NCBI GenBank assembly: GCA_040902105.1
Contig: JBBDXW010000052.1
Span: forward strand, 254,758 to 318,757
Direction of reading: 5' to 3'
DNA: 64,000 nucleotides
DNA from: IDS-8 sp040902105
Lineage (GTDB): Bacteria > Pseudomonadota > Gammaproteobacteria > Steroidobacterales > Woeseiaceae
The notes beneath the pieces are model-generated. The model worked only from the letters and a program-made list of their open reading frames with translations, ran no database searches and was not told the origin of the DNA. Below are positions 29,707 to 38,702 of this stretch, piece by piece; the stretch's first letter is position 1, and each line of letters begins with the position of its first letter. Position numbers and translations under genes: made by a program.

Positions 29707-29877
29707 AACCGGGTCCCGTATCTGCGTTAAGGTCCGCTGCCGATGCGGCAACTTTCGACCGGGAAGTTTAGTTAAATTGTCCGGCCGTCACACCACATTA
29801 CGGGCGAAATGTGAAGCAGCGCACAGTCTCACGGGAGCTGTAAAAGAGAACCGTCACACTCCCGGAGATCCCTGATT

Positions 29878-31473
29878 TCAGATGCCGGCGAAGTAGTTCG
29901 CCAGGTACTGTTCGAAGCTGATCGTGTCCGAGACTTCGATTTCGCTTTGCCGGCGATGCGAATCCCGGGCTTCGCTGTCGAAATCCGCCAGGCGCTGCGC
30001 ATCGAGCGGCGCCAGCGCCTGAAAGTATTCCCTGTGCCCGCGCGCCGCCTGCATGGAGAAGTCGAAAAAGCTGCTGCCGGCTTCCCGCAGTTCCTGCAGC
30101 AGGCGCGCGGACGGCGTTGCCTCCGGATCTGCCAGTAACACAGCCTGCGCATCGACCGCCCGCCGGTAATCCTGCCCGGGCTCGGCGCGATCGATCAGTT
30201 CCGCCACCGAGCGCACACCGTCCAGTATCTCGCCGGCCCAGTCGACGAGCATCAACTTTCTGCCATTACGGAACAGTACGAGACCGGGCTCGCGCCCGCG
30301 CCGCGCCGTCAGCGACTGGTTGCGGGCCGCCTCGTCCAGGCCCGCATCGTCGAGCGGTGCACTGTCCGAAAGCAGGCAGAAAATCAGAAATGCTTCCATG
30401 AACCGCATTGCATTCTGATTTATGCCGACGGGGTCGAACACGTTAATGTCGAGTGAACGGATTTCCACGTATTCCACGCCGCCGCGCTGTAATGCCATCG
30501 TCGGCCGCTCGCCGGAGTACGCAACTCTTTTGGGCCGGATAGCACTGTAATACTCGTTCTCGATCTGCAGGCGGTTGACGCTCAGTTGGCGGTAATCGCC
30601 AAGATCGTCCGGGCTGTCCGGCTTAATGCCGATTTTTTCGTACTGCGGTTCGGGCGTACGAATTGCCTCGACCAGATCGGCCACATACTCGTCGAGACTG
30701 TTAACGGATATGTTGATCTTCGCCTGGGTGCGATTGCTGTAGCCGAGATCGCTCATGCGAAGAGACGTACCAAAGGGCTCGTACAAGGTCTCGGCGTCGA
30801 AAGTCGACATGCCGGGTCCCGCGTTATCCGCGAAGGACTTGCAAAGTGCCGGCGACGCGCCGCACAGATACAGGATCAGCCAGCCGAAACGGCGAAAGTT
30901 CCGCACCAGTCCGAGATACGCGTCTGAGCGAGACGCCTGCAGGTCGTTCGCCTGTTTTTCATGATCGTGGAACACGGGCCAGAACGGTTCGGGCAATGAA
31001 TAGTTGAAATGGACGCCGGCAATCGTTTGCATCGTTCGGCCATAGCGGTATCCCAGCCCCCTGCGATAGACCGTTTTCATGCGGCCGACATTGGACCTGC
31101 CGTATTGCGCCAGCGGGATCTCGCGTTCCGCGGGCAGGCGGCACGGCATACTCGTCGCCCACAGCAATTCGTCTTTCAGCCGTTCATGGGTAAACTGGTG
31201 AATGTCGCAAAGAAACCGGAGCGTCTCCCAGGTATTGCAAAAGGCGGGCGTGACGAACTCGAGCAGCGCCTCGGAAAAATCCGTGGTGATATACCGGTTG
31301 GTGAGCGCGGAACCGAGCGCACCGGGATGCGGGGCATCCGACAGCATGCCGTCCGGCCGCACGCGCAGCGATTCTTTTTCGACCCCTTTCAGCCCGCCCC
31401 ACAACGCATCGGCAGGACTGCCGTTGACCAGTCTGTTGATGCGTTGTTCGAATAGCGTTGTCAATCGGGACAC
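29878..31473 (-). CDS. gshA: glutamate-cysteine ligase (E. coli type)
   Basis: Product of 531 aa from GTG 31473; the frame is open to another GTG at 31545, but the E. coli enzyme begins at about this point. It joins glutamate and cysteine, the first step of glutathione synthesis. Signature segments are KGVEKESLRVRPDG, GSALTNRYITTDFSEALLEFVTP, DTDF-like metal/ATP region in the N-terminal third, and QRGGVEYVEIRSLDINVFDP. The length is close to the 518 aa of E. coli GshA. Monocistronic. Confidence 0.95.
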   Translation of the reverse strand: MSRLTTLFEQRINRLVNGSPADALWGGLKGVEKESLRVRPDGMLSDAPHPGALGSALTNRYITTDFSEALLEFVTPAFCNTWETLRFLCDIHQFTHERLKDELLWATSMPCRLPAEREIPLAQYGRSNVGRMKTVYRRGLGYRYGRTMQTIAGVHFNYSLPEPFWPVFHDHEKQANDLQASRSDAYLGLVRNFRRFGWLILYLCGASPALCKSFADNAGPGMSTFDAETLYEPFGTSLRMSDLGYSNRTQAKINISVNSLDEYVADLVEAIRTPEPQYEKIGIKPDSPDDLGDYRQLSVNRLQIENEYYSAIRPKRVAYSGERPTMALQRGGVEYVEIRSLDINVFDPVGINQNAMRFMEAFLIFCLLSDSAPLDDAGLDEAARNQSLTARRGREPGLVLFRNGRKLMLVDWAGEILDGVRSVAELIDRAEPGQDYRRAVDAQAVLLADPEATPSARLLQELREAGSSFFDFSMQAARGHREYFQALAPLDAQRLADFDSEARDSHRRQSEIEVSDTISFEQYLANYFAGI

Positions 31474-31677
31474 TCCGGCAATTCGGCCGGCCAGGAGTCT
31501 GCGGGGCAGAAAGAACTCCTGAATCGGGCCCGGCTGCGGGGTCACGTGATGCGGTCAGAGCGACCCCGAACGGCGCACTATACAGGCGCCCTTTATACCT
31601 GCCAACGGCACTTGGTTTACAATGAACGCAGATGCATGTCCGAGGTCTGATCCAACGACTGGCCGGAAGTGAATCCA

Positions 31678-32055
31678 GTGCGAAAATCTCTCGTTGCGCC
31701 TTTGCTGTGTTGCGGTCTCATGTTCGCGAGCGATCCCGCGCATGCCCTGCGCTGCGGCAGCAAACTGGTGCTCGAGGGCATGCTCGAGATGGAAGTCCAG
31801 GCGCACTGCGGAGAGCCCACTGCCGTGCGCAACCTGGGCTACGTCATCCGATCGTTTCACCCGCTCGCGCATCGGCAGGCCATGGGTGCCGTCCTGTTCC
31901 GTCACGGGTCAGGGAACTACTATCAGGAAGTTCTCGTTACCGAGTACGTCTACAACTTCGGGCCGAGCAAACTCATGCGAAAGTTGAGATTCGAAGGCGG
32001 CATCCTGACCGACGTCGAAACCCTGGGACGCGGATACCTCGAAAAAAAGCGTTGA
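31678..32055 (+). CDS. DUF2845 secreted protein
   Basis: Product of 125 aa from GTG 31678, eight bases after a GGAAG SD; a GTG three codons upstream is also possible. Signal peptide MRKSLVAPLLCCGLMFASDP with cleavage after AHA. The mature part begins LRCGSKLVLEGM and has the paired-cysteine DUF2845 pattern (RCGS ... AHCGEPTAV). Probably periplasmic; function unknown. Confidence 0.85.
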   Translation: MRKSLVAPLLCCGLMFASDPAHALRCGSKLVLEGMLEMEVQAHCGEPTAVRNLGYVIRSFHPLAHRQAMGAVLFRHGSGNYYQEVLVTEYVYNFGPSKLMRKLRFEGGILTDVETLGRGYLEKKR

Positions 32056-32225
32056 AAAGCAGTACTTGACGGAGCTCGAAGCTCAGGCGAAGGAACTGCC
32101 CGTACTGCCAACCTATTCACAAATCCTGACTGCCAATGCGTTTATGATCTGCCCATGATGACGCCTGCCCGTCGGGATGGCCCCGCCGCGCAGGCTCGAC
32201 CCTGGTGTGGCCGGAGGAGTGCAGT

Positions 32226-32633
32226 TTGATAACCGAATTCAAGAAGCGCCGCTTGCGCGACCGTTCGAGCGGCCCGGCTACGTTGATCAGTGCAGGCTGC
32301 AAAGTGACGGGCGTCCTCTCCGGCCAGGGAGATTTCATGATCAGCGGCACCGTTGAGGGAGACTGCGACCTGAACGGCGCGGTGTCCATTACAAGTCAAG
32401 GCGTGTGGAACGGCACGCTCAAAGCCGATTCGGTCATTATCGCGGGCACGGTGGAGGGCGATATCGAAGCCCGGGGCCGAATCGAGATCGCGGATTCGGC
32501 ACGCATCACCGGCAGCGTCACCGGGCAGGCGATCGCCGTCGCCGAGGGTGCCGTGGTCGAGGGCGTCATGAAAACCACCGGGCGCAGCACTCCGACGGAG
32601 TTTGTCGAGAAGCGAAGGTCGGATCCGGAGTAG
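32226..32633 (+). CDS. bactofilin
   Basis: Product of 135 aa from TTG 32226, chosen because GGAGGAG lies 6 nt upstream. The central ~100 residues form the bactofilin beta-helix: repeated GxV(x)G steps such as GCKVTGVLSGQGDFMISGTV, GVWNGTLKADSVIIAGTVEG and ARITGSVTGQAIAV. The short charged N-tail (KKRRLRDR) is typical of membrane-associated bactofilins. It should self-assemble into filaments that scaffold envelope or wall enzymes. No M23 peptidase partner is adjacent. Confidence 0.93.
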   Translation: MITEFKKRRLRDRSSGPATLISAGCKVTGVLSGQGDFMISGTVEGDCDLNGAVSITSQGVWNGTLKADSVIIAGTVEGDIEARGRIEIADSARITGSVTGQAIAVAEGAVVEGVMKTTGRSTPTEFVEKRRSDPE

Positions 32634-32851
32634 CGTTGGCGACTAACCCGTATTGTTCGTGAACGGCACAGCGCACATGAGGAGTCTGGATCGGTGGGGA
32701 GGGGCTTTCAGGATCGTCACAAACAGGGATGTTTGTGCGAAGCCCACACGGACGTGTTCACGGCGGTCCTGAAAGCCCCTCCCCACCGATCCAGACTCCG
32801 GCACCCGCCGACATCAAACGTTCATGAACAATGCGGGTTAGTCGCCAACGC
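32633..32851. repeat. 183-bp imperfect palindrome family, copy 3 with extended arms
   Basis: Outer arms 32633-32665 and 32819-32851 are complementary with two mismatches. The inner arms contain AGTCTGGATCGG/CCGATCCAGACT and GGGGCTTTCAGGA/TCCTGAAAGCCCC, different from the other copies yet matched to each other. The loop hairpin is CACAAACA-TCCC-TGTTTGTG. It begins at the last base of the bactofilin stop codon and ends 4 bp before the stop of the convergent response-regulator gene. Confidence 0.92.
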
Positions 32852-32855
32852 GGGC

Positions 32856-34181
32856 TTACTGAAACCCGTCCGGCATCAGAGTGATCTCGACCCGGTTGTT
32901 CGCCTGTGCAATTTCATTCCAGGCGCCGGCTGAAACCCCGGTCGTCGACGGATATTCGATCAGGGGCTCCGAATTGCCCCGGGACACGATCGCATAGCGT
33001 ATCTGCCCGTCGGTCCGTTCTTCTGCGATGTTCACGAAATTCGCGAACGCCACCGACTGCTGCATTCCGAGGTCTGCCGCCTCGCTTATCCCGTAACCGA
33101 TTTTCGCGCAGGCCTCTGCACTCAACGCCGGTGCCGCAAGCACGAAACCGTCCGCGCCGCCGTCGATCATGCAGAAATCGCCGACATGGGTCTCGATCAG
33201 CACCTGTCCCGAGAAGCCAAGCCCGAGCAGACGCTCCGCCAACTCTTCGACGAGGGCGAGCCTGTTGTCGCTGAGCGGCAGTTCGCCGAAGGCGTACGGC
33301 GCCGAGCGATTGATGGCCCATTCGACCGCGTTCAATGCGGTCGAAAACGTGGATCCGAGCGATTGCTGATAGGTGGTCAGACGCTTCTGGACTTCAATTG
33401 CGCCGTCGACCTCGATAGAACGCTGTTGCTCGAGCGCCGCCAAGAGCTTCGCATTTTCTTGCCGGGCCTCCTGCCAGCCCTGCTCGCGCTGCCAGTACAG
33501 CCAGGCAAACACGACGATGACGACCGCCATGACTGCGATCACGAACTGAAGGCGCGGGGGAACTTCGTTAGCGAGCCTGCCGGGGTGCTCCAGCGGATCG
33601 GCCGTGTCGGGCACGCGGATTTCGTCCGCAACCCGCGCGGCGATGGCTTCGTAGCTATCGAGGAGATCGCGGCGAATGACCGCCCGCTGCTGATCGAACA
33701 GATCCTGTATGAGCTCGCGGATGCCGCGGTCGAGACTTTCCACACCCGCCAATTCTCCGGTTGCTTCGTTTGCGCCGGAGCGGGCCGCCCGTTTTTCGCG
33801 TTCGACCCTGTCGCCTATGACGTGCAGCGACGCGAGCACCTTGGACACTTCGACCGGTTCTACCGCCTTCGGCAACACGCCGACCGCGCCCAGAGCCCGC
33901 GCCTGTCCGACGTACAACTCACCCTGTTGCGAGGTGTACATCATGATCGGGATTGTGGCTGTCTCCGGATTGTTCTTGATCGCCGTGACCGCTTCGAAGC
34001 CGTCCATGCCCGGCATCAGGTGATCCATGAAAATGACGTCGGGACGATGGTCGCTCAGGTATTCAAGCGCCGACTCCGCGGATTCAGCGGTATCGACATC
34101 GAGTTCGTGCACTTCCAGCATGCGTTTCAGCACGACCCTCGCCGATTTGGAGTCGTCGACTATTAACGCACTCTTTCTCAC
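32856..34181 (-). CDS. membrane-anchored response regulator with a C-terminal extracytoplasmic domain
   Basis: Product of 441 aa from GTG 34181 (GGGGG SD; an earlier GTG at 34205 has none). Residues 1-125 are a receiver domain: acidic pocket D9/D10, phospho-acceptor D53 in VIFMDHLMPGMDG, and conserved MMYTSQQG and PKAV. A helical linker with an RRDLLDSYEAIAARV stretch leads to one transmembrane helix (LQFVIAVMAVVIVVFAWLYW, about 205-225). A coiled coil and a C-terminal globular domain ending NNRVEITLMPDG follow, resembling OmpA-like peptidoglycan-binding ends. A receiver on a membrane anchor with a probable periplasmic output is unusual. No kinase is adjacent. Confidence 0.8.
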   Translation of the reverse strand: MRKSALIVDDSKSARVVLKRMLEVHELDVDTAESAESALEYLSDHRPDVIFMDHLMPGMDGFEAVTAIKNNPETATIPIMMYTSQQGELYVGQARALGAVGVLPKAVEPVEVSKVLASLHVIGDRVEREKRAARSGANEATGELAGVESLDRGIRELIQDLFDQQRAVIRRDLLDSYEAIAARVADEIRVPDTADPLEHPGRLANEVPPRLQFVIAVMAVVIVVFAWLYWQREQGWQEARQENAKLLAALEQQRSIEVDGAIEVQKRLTTYQQSLGSTFSTALNAVEWAINRSAPYAFGELPLSDNRLALVEELAERLLGLGFSGQVLIETHVGDFCMIDGGADGFVLAAPALSAEACAKIGYGISEAADLGMQQSVAFANFVNIAEERTDGQIRYAIVSRGNSEPLIEYPSTTGVSAGAWNEIAQANNRVEITLMPDGFQ

Positions 34182-34205
34182 CCCGTGCCCCCGAGAATCG
34201 CCCAC

Positions 34206-34707
34206 CCGCGACTTTGATTATGTTACTGAAGAATTGCCCGTACGTGGTTCACGTTTAGCTTACGGTTTGCGGGTGCGGTTCGGCCAGCGGAAACGCTCGA
34301 TGGGCAGGCTTAAAAGGAGTTTCTGTATTTGGTCGTAAAAGTACATCCATTGCAGAGAAATGGCGGTATTCGGGTTAGCGGCTTCCCTTCACACTGGTTC
34401 GAGGCGCTTCGGCCGTCGCCGGTGGACGGGGGGCGGAACGATCAGGAAGGCGGCTGCTTCCGGCCATCTTTGGCTTTATCCGGCCATCGCGGGCTATCGG
34501 TGCGCCATTCCCGCCACGCGGGGGCGGGAAAGAGTTGCTGCCGGAAAATAACTCGGTGTTAAACTAGCGTCGACCCTCGAAGTCAGGGCGCCGGAGTCGT
34601 ATCGGTCAGGTACTGCCCGCGCGACGTCGCCAGTAAGAACAAAAGAAATAATAACAAGGACGACACGGAATCACTGAATCCGCACTGAACGTCAGAGTCT
34701 CAATACA
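34206..34707. other. 500-bp non-coding gap
   Basis: This is the divergent promoter space between the response-regulator gene and the GGDEF/EAL gene. I see no convincing reading frame, known riboswitch core (including c-di-GMP-I) or terminator. An AAAAGGAG at about 34314 is not followed by a usable frame. The stretch 34610-34707 is A-rich near its end and probably holds the promoter of the GGDEF/EAL gene. Confidence 0.5.
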
Positions 34708-37158
34708 ATGGCCCGTAGAATACTACCCAGATACCTGATCCTTGCAGTGACGCTCTCGCTGGTCGTGGTCGGAATCCTGTTGTCGATGTTCTACGGCCAG
34801 TTTCGATGGCTCGCCGGCGGCATCGTCGACGCGAGCGTCGAGGAGCACAATTCCAGCCTCGAAGCGAGCTTCGAACGGCGCGCCAGGGGAACTCTGCATC
34901 GTATCGCCGACGAATTGTCGCAGGCCCCGGACCTGACGGACGAAGTCGCGGTTCTGGCTGTCGTCGAGCGCGCGCTTCGCGAAAGCGACAACATGATCGG
35001 TTTGCGTTTCGAAGGCGATGAGGGCACAGGTGTCCAGTCCGGCGAGGTCGCGGACGTCGCCGGACTGGAAGCCGCCGAGTGGGAAGCCAACCGCCTCTAT
35101 CTCGCCTACCCCGTATCGCGCGACGATCGGGACTTGGGCAGGCTCGTGAGCGGCTTCGAACTGTCGGCCCTGCGCCTGGAGTCGACCGAGTTCGAACAGC
35201 ACCTGCTTGGCGAGGAGGCACAGTACCGCCGCAACAGCTTCATCTGGATCGGCGCCGCCACCCTCCTGGCGCTGGTGCTTTGTCTCGCCGTTATCTGGGC
35301 GGTCTCGCGGACGCAAGCACGGCGAATTCGCGCACTCAGGGTGCAGGCGGAGAAGCTGAGCGACGCCGATTTCGGTGAGCCGCTGCAGGTACTGAAGGGC
35401 GATGAACTGGGCGACCTCGCGGAAGTGTTCAACAACATGCGAGACAAGTTACAGCGCACGACTTTGTCGCGTGACTATGTCGATCGTGTGCTGTCGAGCA
35501 TGAACGAGGCTGTTATCGTTACCAACGCAGACGGCACCATTACCCGCGTCAACGAAGCGACCTCGCGCATGCTCAGTTACAGCGAGGACGAGCTCATCGG
35601 ACAGCCGATCGATTTCATCGTCGACCAGCAAAAGAGCGGCTCGCTCGCGATCGATTCCCCGGCGGGCATGCCCCGGGAAGCGTTTTTGCTCACCTGCAAC
35701 GGTGAATCGGTTCCGGTGTCGTACACCGGGTCGACGATCGAGGGCGACGACGTGTTCCCGGGCGATCGTATCTACGCGGCGCAAAATATCACCGAACGCC
35801 GCCGGGCAGAGCAACGCATCCGCTACCTGGCCCGAATCGATGCGCTCACCAAGGTGCCGAACAGGATGCAGTTCCAGCACTTGCTGCAGCGCGGAATCGC
35901 CAGGGCTCGACGTGCGCGGAAATCCCTGTATCTCTTTTATATCGACATCGATCACTTCAAGGAAATCAACGATACCTTCGGTCATCTCGCCGGCGACACG
36001 ACACTCGAGACGGTTGCAGATAGGCTGACGACCGCCCTGCCCTCGGACTCCATCATCGGCCGGCTTGCCGGAGACGAGTTCGCTGTCATCGTCGACGGCA
36101 ACGACGCACGCGACGACCGGCGAGAGCAGCTCGATCAGCTCGCCCGAACGCTGCTCGACCGGCTGGCCGACCCGTTTTACGTCCAGGGCCACGAGGTATT
36201 CATGACGGCGAGCATGGGGATCGCCCGTTATCCCGACGATGCACCGAATGTGATCGACCTGATCCGCAATGCCGACGCTGCGCTCTACCACGCGAAAAAA
36301 AGCGGTGGCAACATGCATGCGTACTACATTCCGGAAATGAATGAGGCCGCGGTCGAACGGCTCATGACAAAGAGCAAGCTGAAGAGGTCATTCGAACGCG
36401 ACGAGCTGCTCGTCCACTACCAGCCGAAATACAATATCGAAACCGGTGCGGTCGTCGGGGCGGAGGCGCTGGTTCGCTGGGAGCTCCCGGAACGCGGCAT
36501 CATCCTGCCATCGGATTTCATTCCGATCGCCGAAGAAACCAATCTTATCGTTGAGATCGGCGAGTGGGTGCTCAGCAGGGTATGCGAGGACTTCCGTTAC
36601 TGGCAGCGGTCCGTGTCTTATCCCGGCAGGGTCTCGGTGAATTTGTCGCTCAAGCAATTGCGACAGCCGAACTTCATAAACCGGATCAACACTATACTTC
36701 AAAAATACGAAGTTGCACCGACGTCGCTCGAACTCGAGATAACCGAGACGACGTTGATGGAGAATCCAAGCCGCACAATCAAGCTTCTCGACGAGCTGTA
36801 TTCTCTTGGCCTGCATCTCGCGATAGATGATTTCGGTACCGGCTACTCGTCGTTGAGCGCATTGCAGCAGTTCCCGATCAGCACTTTGAAAATTGACAAG
36901 TCCTTCGTGCGGGACGTTGCGATAAATGCCGACGATGCGACCATCGTCGGTACGATTATCCACATGGGCCGAAGCCTCAAGATGGACGTCGTCGCCGAGG
37001 GTGTCGAGACGGAAGAACAGTTGAATTTCCTGCAGACCCTGGATTGCACTTACGTACAGGGACTGCTTTTTGGCGACCCGATGAGTTCCGATAATTACCT
37101 CGAGCTGTTGCTCGCCCAGGCCGAGGGGACAGACACGCATCGCGCTCTGTTCGCCTGA
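34708..37158 (+). CDS. membrane PAS-GGDEF-EAL cyclic-di-GMP protein
   Basis: Product of 816 aa. A transmembrane helix (about 9-30), a periplasmic sensory region (about 32-175), a second helix (FIWIGAATLLALVLCLAVIW), then HAMP (about 200-255), PAS (about 265-370, DRVLSSMNEAVIVTNADGTI), GGDEF and EAL domains. The cyclase signature is LAGDEF, with Ala at the first Gly, so activity may be reduced or kept. The EAL domain has GAEALVRW, ETNLIVEIGEW, EITETTLMENP and IDDFGTGYSSL, all residues of an active phosphodiesterase. It likely adjusts c-di-GMP in response to an envelope signal. Confidence 0.94.
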   Translation: MARRILPRYLILAVTLSLVVVGILLSMFYGQFRWLAGGIVDASVEEHNSSLEASFERRARGTLHRIADELSQAPDLTDEVAVLAVVERALRESDNMIGLRFEGDEGTGVQSGEVADVAGLEAAEWEANRLYLAYPVSRDDRDLGRLVSGFELSALRLESTEFEQHLLGEEAQYRRNSFIWIGAATLLALVLCLAVIWAVSRTQARRIRALRVQAEKLSDADFGEPLQVLKGDELGDLAEVFNNMRDKLQRTTLSRDYVDRVLSSMNEAVIVTNADGTITRVNEATSRMLSYSEDELIGQPIDFIVDQQKSGSLAIDSPAGMPREAFLLTCNGESVPVSYTGSTIEGDDVFPGDRIYAAQNITERRRAEQRIRYLARIDALTKVPNRMQFQHLLQRGIARARRARKSLYLFYIDIDHFKEINDTFGHLAGDTTLETVADRLTTALPSDSIIGRLAGDEFAVIVDGNDARDDRREQLDQLARTLLDRLADPFYVQGHEVFMTASMGIARYPDDAPNVIDLIRNADAALYHAKKSGGNMHAYYIPEMNEAAVERLMTKSKLKRSFERDELLVHYQPKYNIETGAVVGAEALVRWELPERGIILPSDFIPIAEETNLIVEIGEWVLSRVCEDFRYWQRSVSYPGRVSVNLSLKQLRQPNFINRINTILQKYEVAPTSLELEITETTLMENPSRTIKLLDELYSLGLHLAIDDFGTGYSSLSALQQFPISTLKIDKSFVRDVAINADDATIVGTIIHMGRSLKMDVVAEGVETEEQLNFLQTLDCTYVQGLLFGDPMSSDNYLELLLAQAEGTDTHRALFA

Positions 37159-37307
37159 CTTTATCCCCTGGTTTCAGCATAAAGGCCTGACATTTATTGA
37201 CATTTTCCCGAGCTTCACTAGCCGTAAGCAACATGATTAAATACGGGCCGTCTGCCCGTACCCGGCACGGAGCAAACTTTCTCCCAACCCTGAACGGTAA
37301 ATAACGC

Positions 37308-37670
37308 ATGAGAAAACTAGTTGAATATGCAGGCTGTATTGCGTTTTTGTTTGCAGCGCACGCTGTGCTGGCGTGCGATTATCCTTCACAGACGCCAGAA
37401 GTACCGAACGGAAATAGCGCAAGCCAGGAAGAGATGATTGAGGGCCAGAGGGGCGTCAAGCAATACGTGGCCGACATGGAAGCCTATCTGGAATGCATTG
37501 TCGCGGAAGAGAAGACCGCGCGCTCCGAGATCGAAGACCTCAAGCCGGAAGACGAGCAACAACGCGAAGACATGTTGACCAAGAAATACAACGCCGCAGT
37601 CGCCGAAATGGAAGAAGTCGCTGCCAGATTCAACGTCGAGGTTCAGGCGTTCAAGAGCCGCGACAACTAG
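37308..37670 (+). CDS. small secreted coiled-coil protein
   Basis: Product of 120 aa. Signal peptide MRKLVEYAGCIAFLFAAHAV with cleavage near VLA. The mature protein starts CDYPSQTPEVPNG and continues as an acidic helix (EEMIEGQRGVKQYVADMEAY, then ERARSE-like and VAEMEEVAARF). Cys at the mature N-terminus and Cys in YLECIV could form a disulfide; a lipoprotein (LAC) is the alternative. Function unknown. A terminator follows about 80 bp downstream. Confidence 0.75.
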   Translation: MRKLVEYAGCIAFLFAAHAVLACDYPSQTPEVPNGNSASQEEMIEGQRGVKQYVADMEAYLECIVAEEKTARSEIEDLKPEDEQQREDMLTKKYNAAVAEMEEVAARFNVEVQAFKSRDN

Positions 37671-37750
37671 GGACCCTCTGCACACGTTCGGGCGAGTCGA
37701 CGCATACCAGACGCCGAATTTTGAAGTTTGGGGAGCTTGCGATGCACCAC

Positions 37751-37783
37751 GGGGAGATGAGGATATTCCTCATCTCCCCTTTT
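37751..37783 (+). terminator. intrinsic terminator between convergent genes
   Basis: Perfect 13-bp stem GGGGAGATGAGGA / TCCTCATCTCCCC with loop TAT, followed by TTTTC on the plus strand. It ends the secreted-protein transcript and faces the 3' end of the psp operon, where it may also work backwards without a T-run. Confidence 0.88.
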
Positions 37784-37789
37784 CTCTGC

Positions 37790-38008
37790 CTAGAGATTGT
37801 CTATCTGCTTTTTCAGGTCAAAGCGATTCTCGGTAACGATTCGTTCCAATACCTCGATCCGCTCCTCCAGCCGGTCGATCTTGAATAAGGTTTCGTCCAC
37901 GTCTTCGGTCGCTGCATTTTTCTTGTTGCGGTTCTCGATGTAGCTTTGGATCAGCTGCGCCAAAAGAACGACAGTGACCGTCAGAAACACAAATGTGAAA
38001 ACATTCAT
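37790..38008 (-). CDS. small PspB-like membrane protein, last gene of the psp operon
   Basis: Product of 72 aa from ATG 38008 with AAGGA SD. One N-terminal membrane helix (NVFTFVFLTVTVVLLAQLI) then a charged coiled coil (KIDRLEERIEVLERIVTENR). The layout and the LEERIEVLERIV end resemble PspB (ERLESLETIL in the upstream true PspB), so it may be a second, diverged PspB. It follows the second PspC-domain gene by 23 bp. Confidence 0.75.
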   Translation of the reverse strand: MNVFTFVFLTVTVVLLAQLIQSYIENRNKKNAATEDVDETLFKIDRLEERIEVLERIVTENRFDLKKQIDNL

Positions 38009-38031
38009 TCGGGGTTCCTTATGAAGACAGG

Positions 38032-38418
38032 TCAGAGCTTTTTGAATTCCTGATCCAGATTGAACTTCGTCGATGTCACGTAACGTTCCAGTCGCGCCAG
38101 GCGGCTGTCCAGGGACTGGAAGCGGCGGCGAACGTCGCCCACTGTCTGGCTTGGCGAAGACCTGAGGGCGCGGCGAAACTCGGGGTCGTGGCCCGCCTCC
38201 CGACCTTGATCCGGCGCCGATGGCACCAGCAGAATCGTGGCAACGTACACCAGCACTGTCACGGGCATAGCCATGAAAAAAGCTATGACCACGAGTATCC
38301 GCGTGACTCGCAGGTTGAAACCGAAGTAATCCGCGAAGCCGGCGCAGACCCCGCCCAGCCATGCCCGATCGCGGTTGCGGTAGAACCGCCTGGGGCGAAT
38401 TGAATCGTAGTCGCTCAT
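38032..38418 (-). CDS. PspC-domain protein with C-terminal coiled coil
   Basis: Product of 128 aa from ATG 38418 (GGAG SD); its ATGA overlaps the stop of the preceding pspC. Residues 10-70 are a PspC domain: RRFYRNRDRAWLGGVCAGFA and the hydrophobic VTRILVVIAFFMAMPVTVLV helix. The tail (RRRFQSLDSRLARLERYVTS) is a coiled coil as in PspB/PspC partners. A second PspC in the same operon suggests a split or expanded membrane sensor. Confidence 0.85.
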   Translation of the reverse strand: MSDYDSIRPRRFYRNRDRAWLGGVCAGFADYFGFNLRVTRILVVIAFFMAMPVTVLVYVATILLVPSAPDQGREAGHDPEFRRALRSSPSQTVGDVRRRFQSLDSRLARLERYVTSTKFNLDQEFKKL

Positions 38419-38702
38419 GAATGACTCCATCTGTCCGTCTTGTGGCGACGCCAGAACTCGTTTTCGTGGCAATCTCCCGACCAGGTCAGCGGCTTTTCCT
38501 GCAAAAGCAGCGTAGCCGCAATGTACGCGATGGCCGTGACCCAGGAGAAAATGACGAGGCCGGCCGCAACGACAATCCTGACCGCCACGACCGGAATATT
38601 GCCGTAGTCCGCAATCCCGGCACACACGCCGAAAATCCACCCGTTTTCGCGGTCACGGTACAGGCCACGGAAGGGCCTGCGTTCAAAAGTGCCATTGCTC
38701 AT
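38415..38702 (-). CDS. pspC: phage shock protein C
   Basis: Product of 95 aa from ATG 38702, overlapping the pspB stop by 4 bp. PspC domain: RGLYRDRENGWIFGVCAGIA followed by a membrane helix with VVAVRIVVAAGLVIFSWVTA and LQEKPL. It senses inner-membrane damage with PspB and relieves PspA inhibition of PspF. It lacks the long C-terminus of E. coli PspC (119 aa), whose role may be taken by the next gene. Confidence 0.88.
   Translation of the reverse strand: MSNGTFERRPFRGLYRDRENGWIFGVCAGIADYGNIPVVAVRIVVAAGLVIFSWVTAIAYIAATLLLQEKPLTWSGDCHENEFWRRHKTDRWSHS

Noticed and set aside
34206..34707. c-di-GMP riboswitch ahead of the GGDEF/EAL gene
   Set aside because: The conserved GEMM core was looked for and not found.
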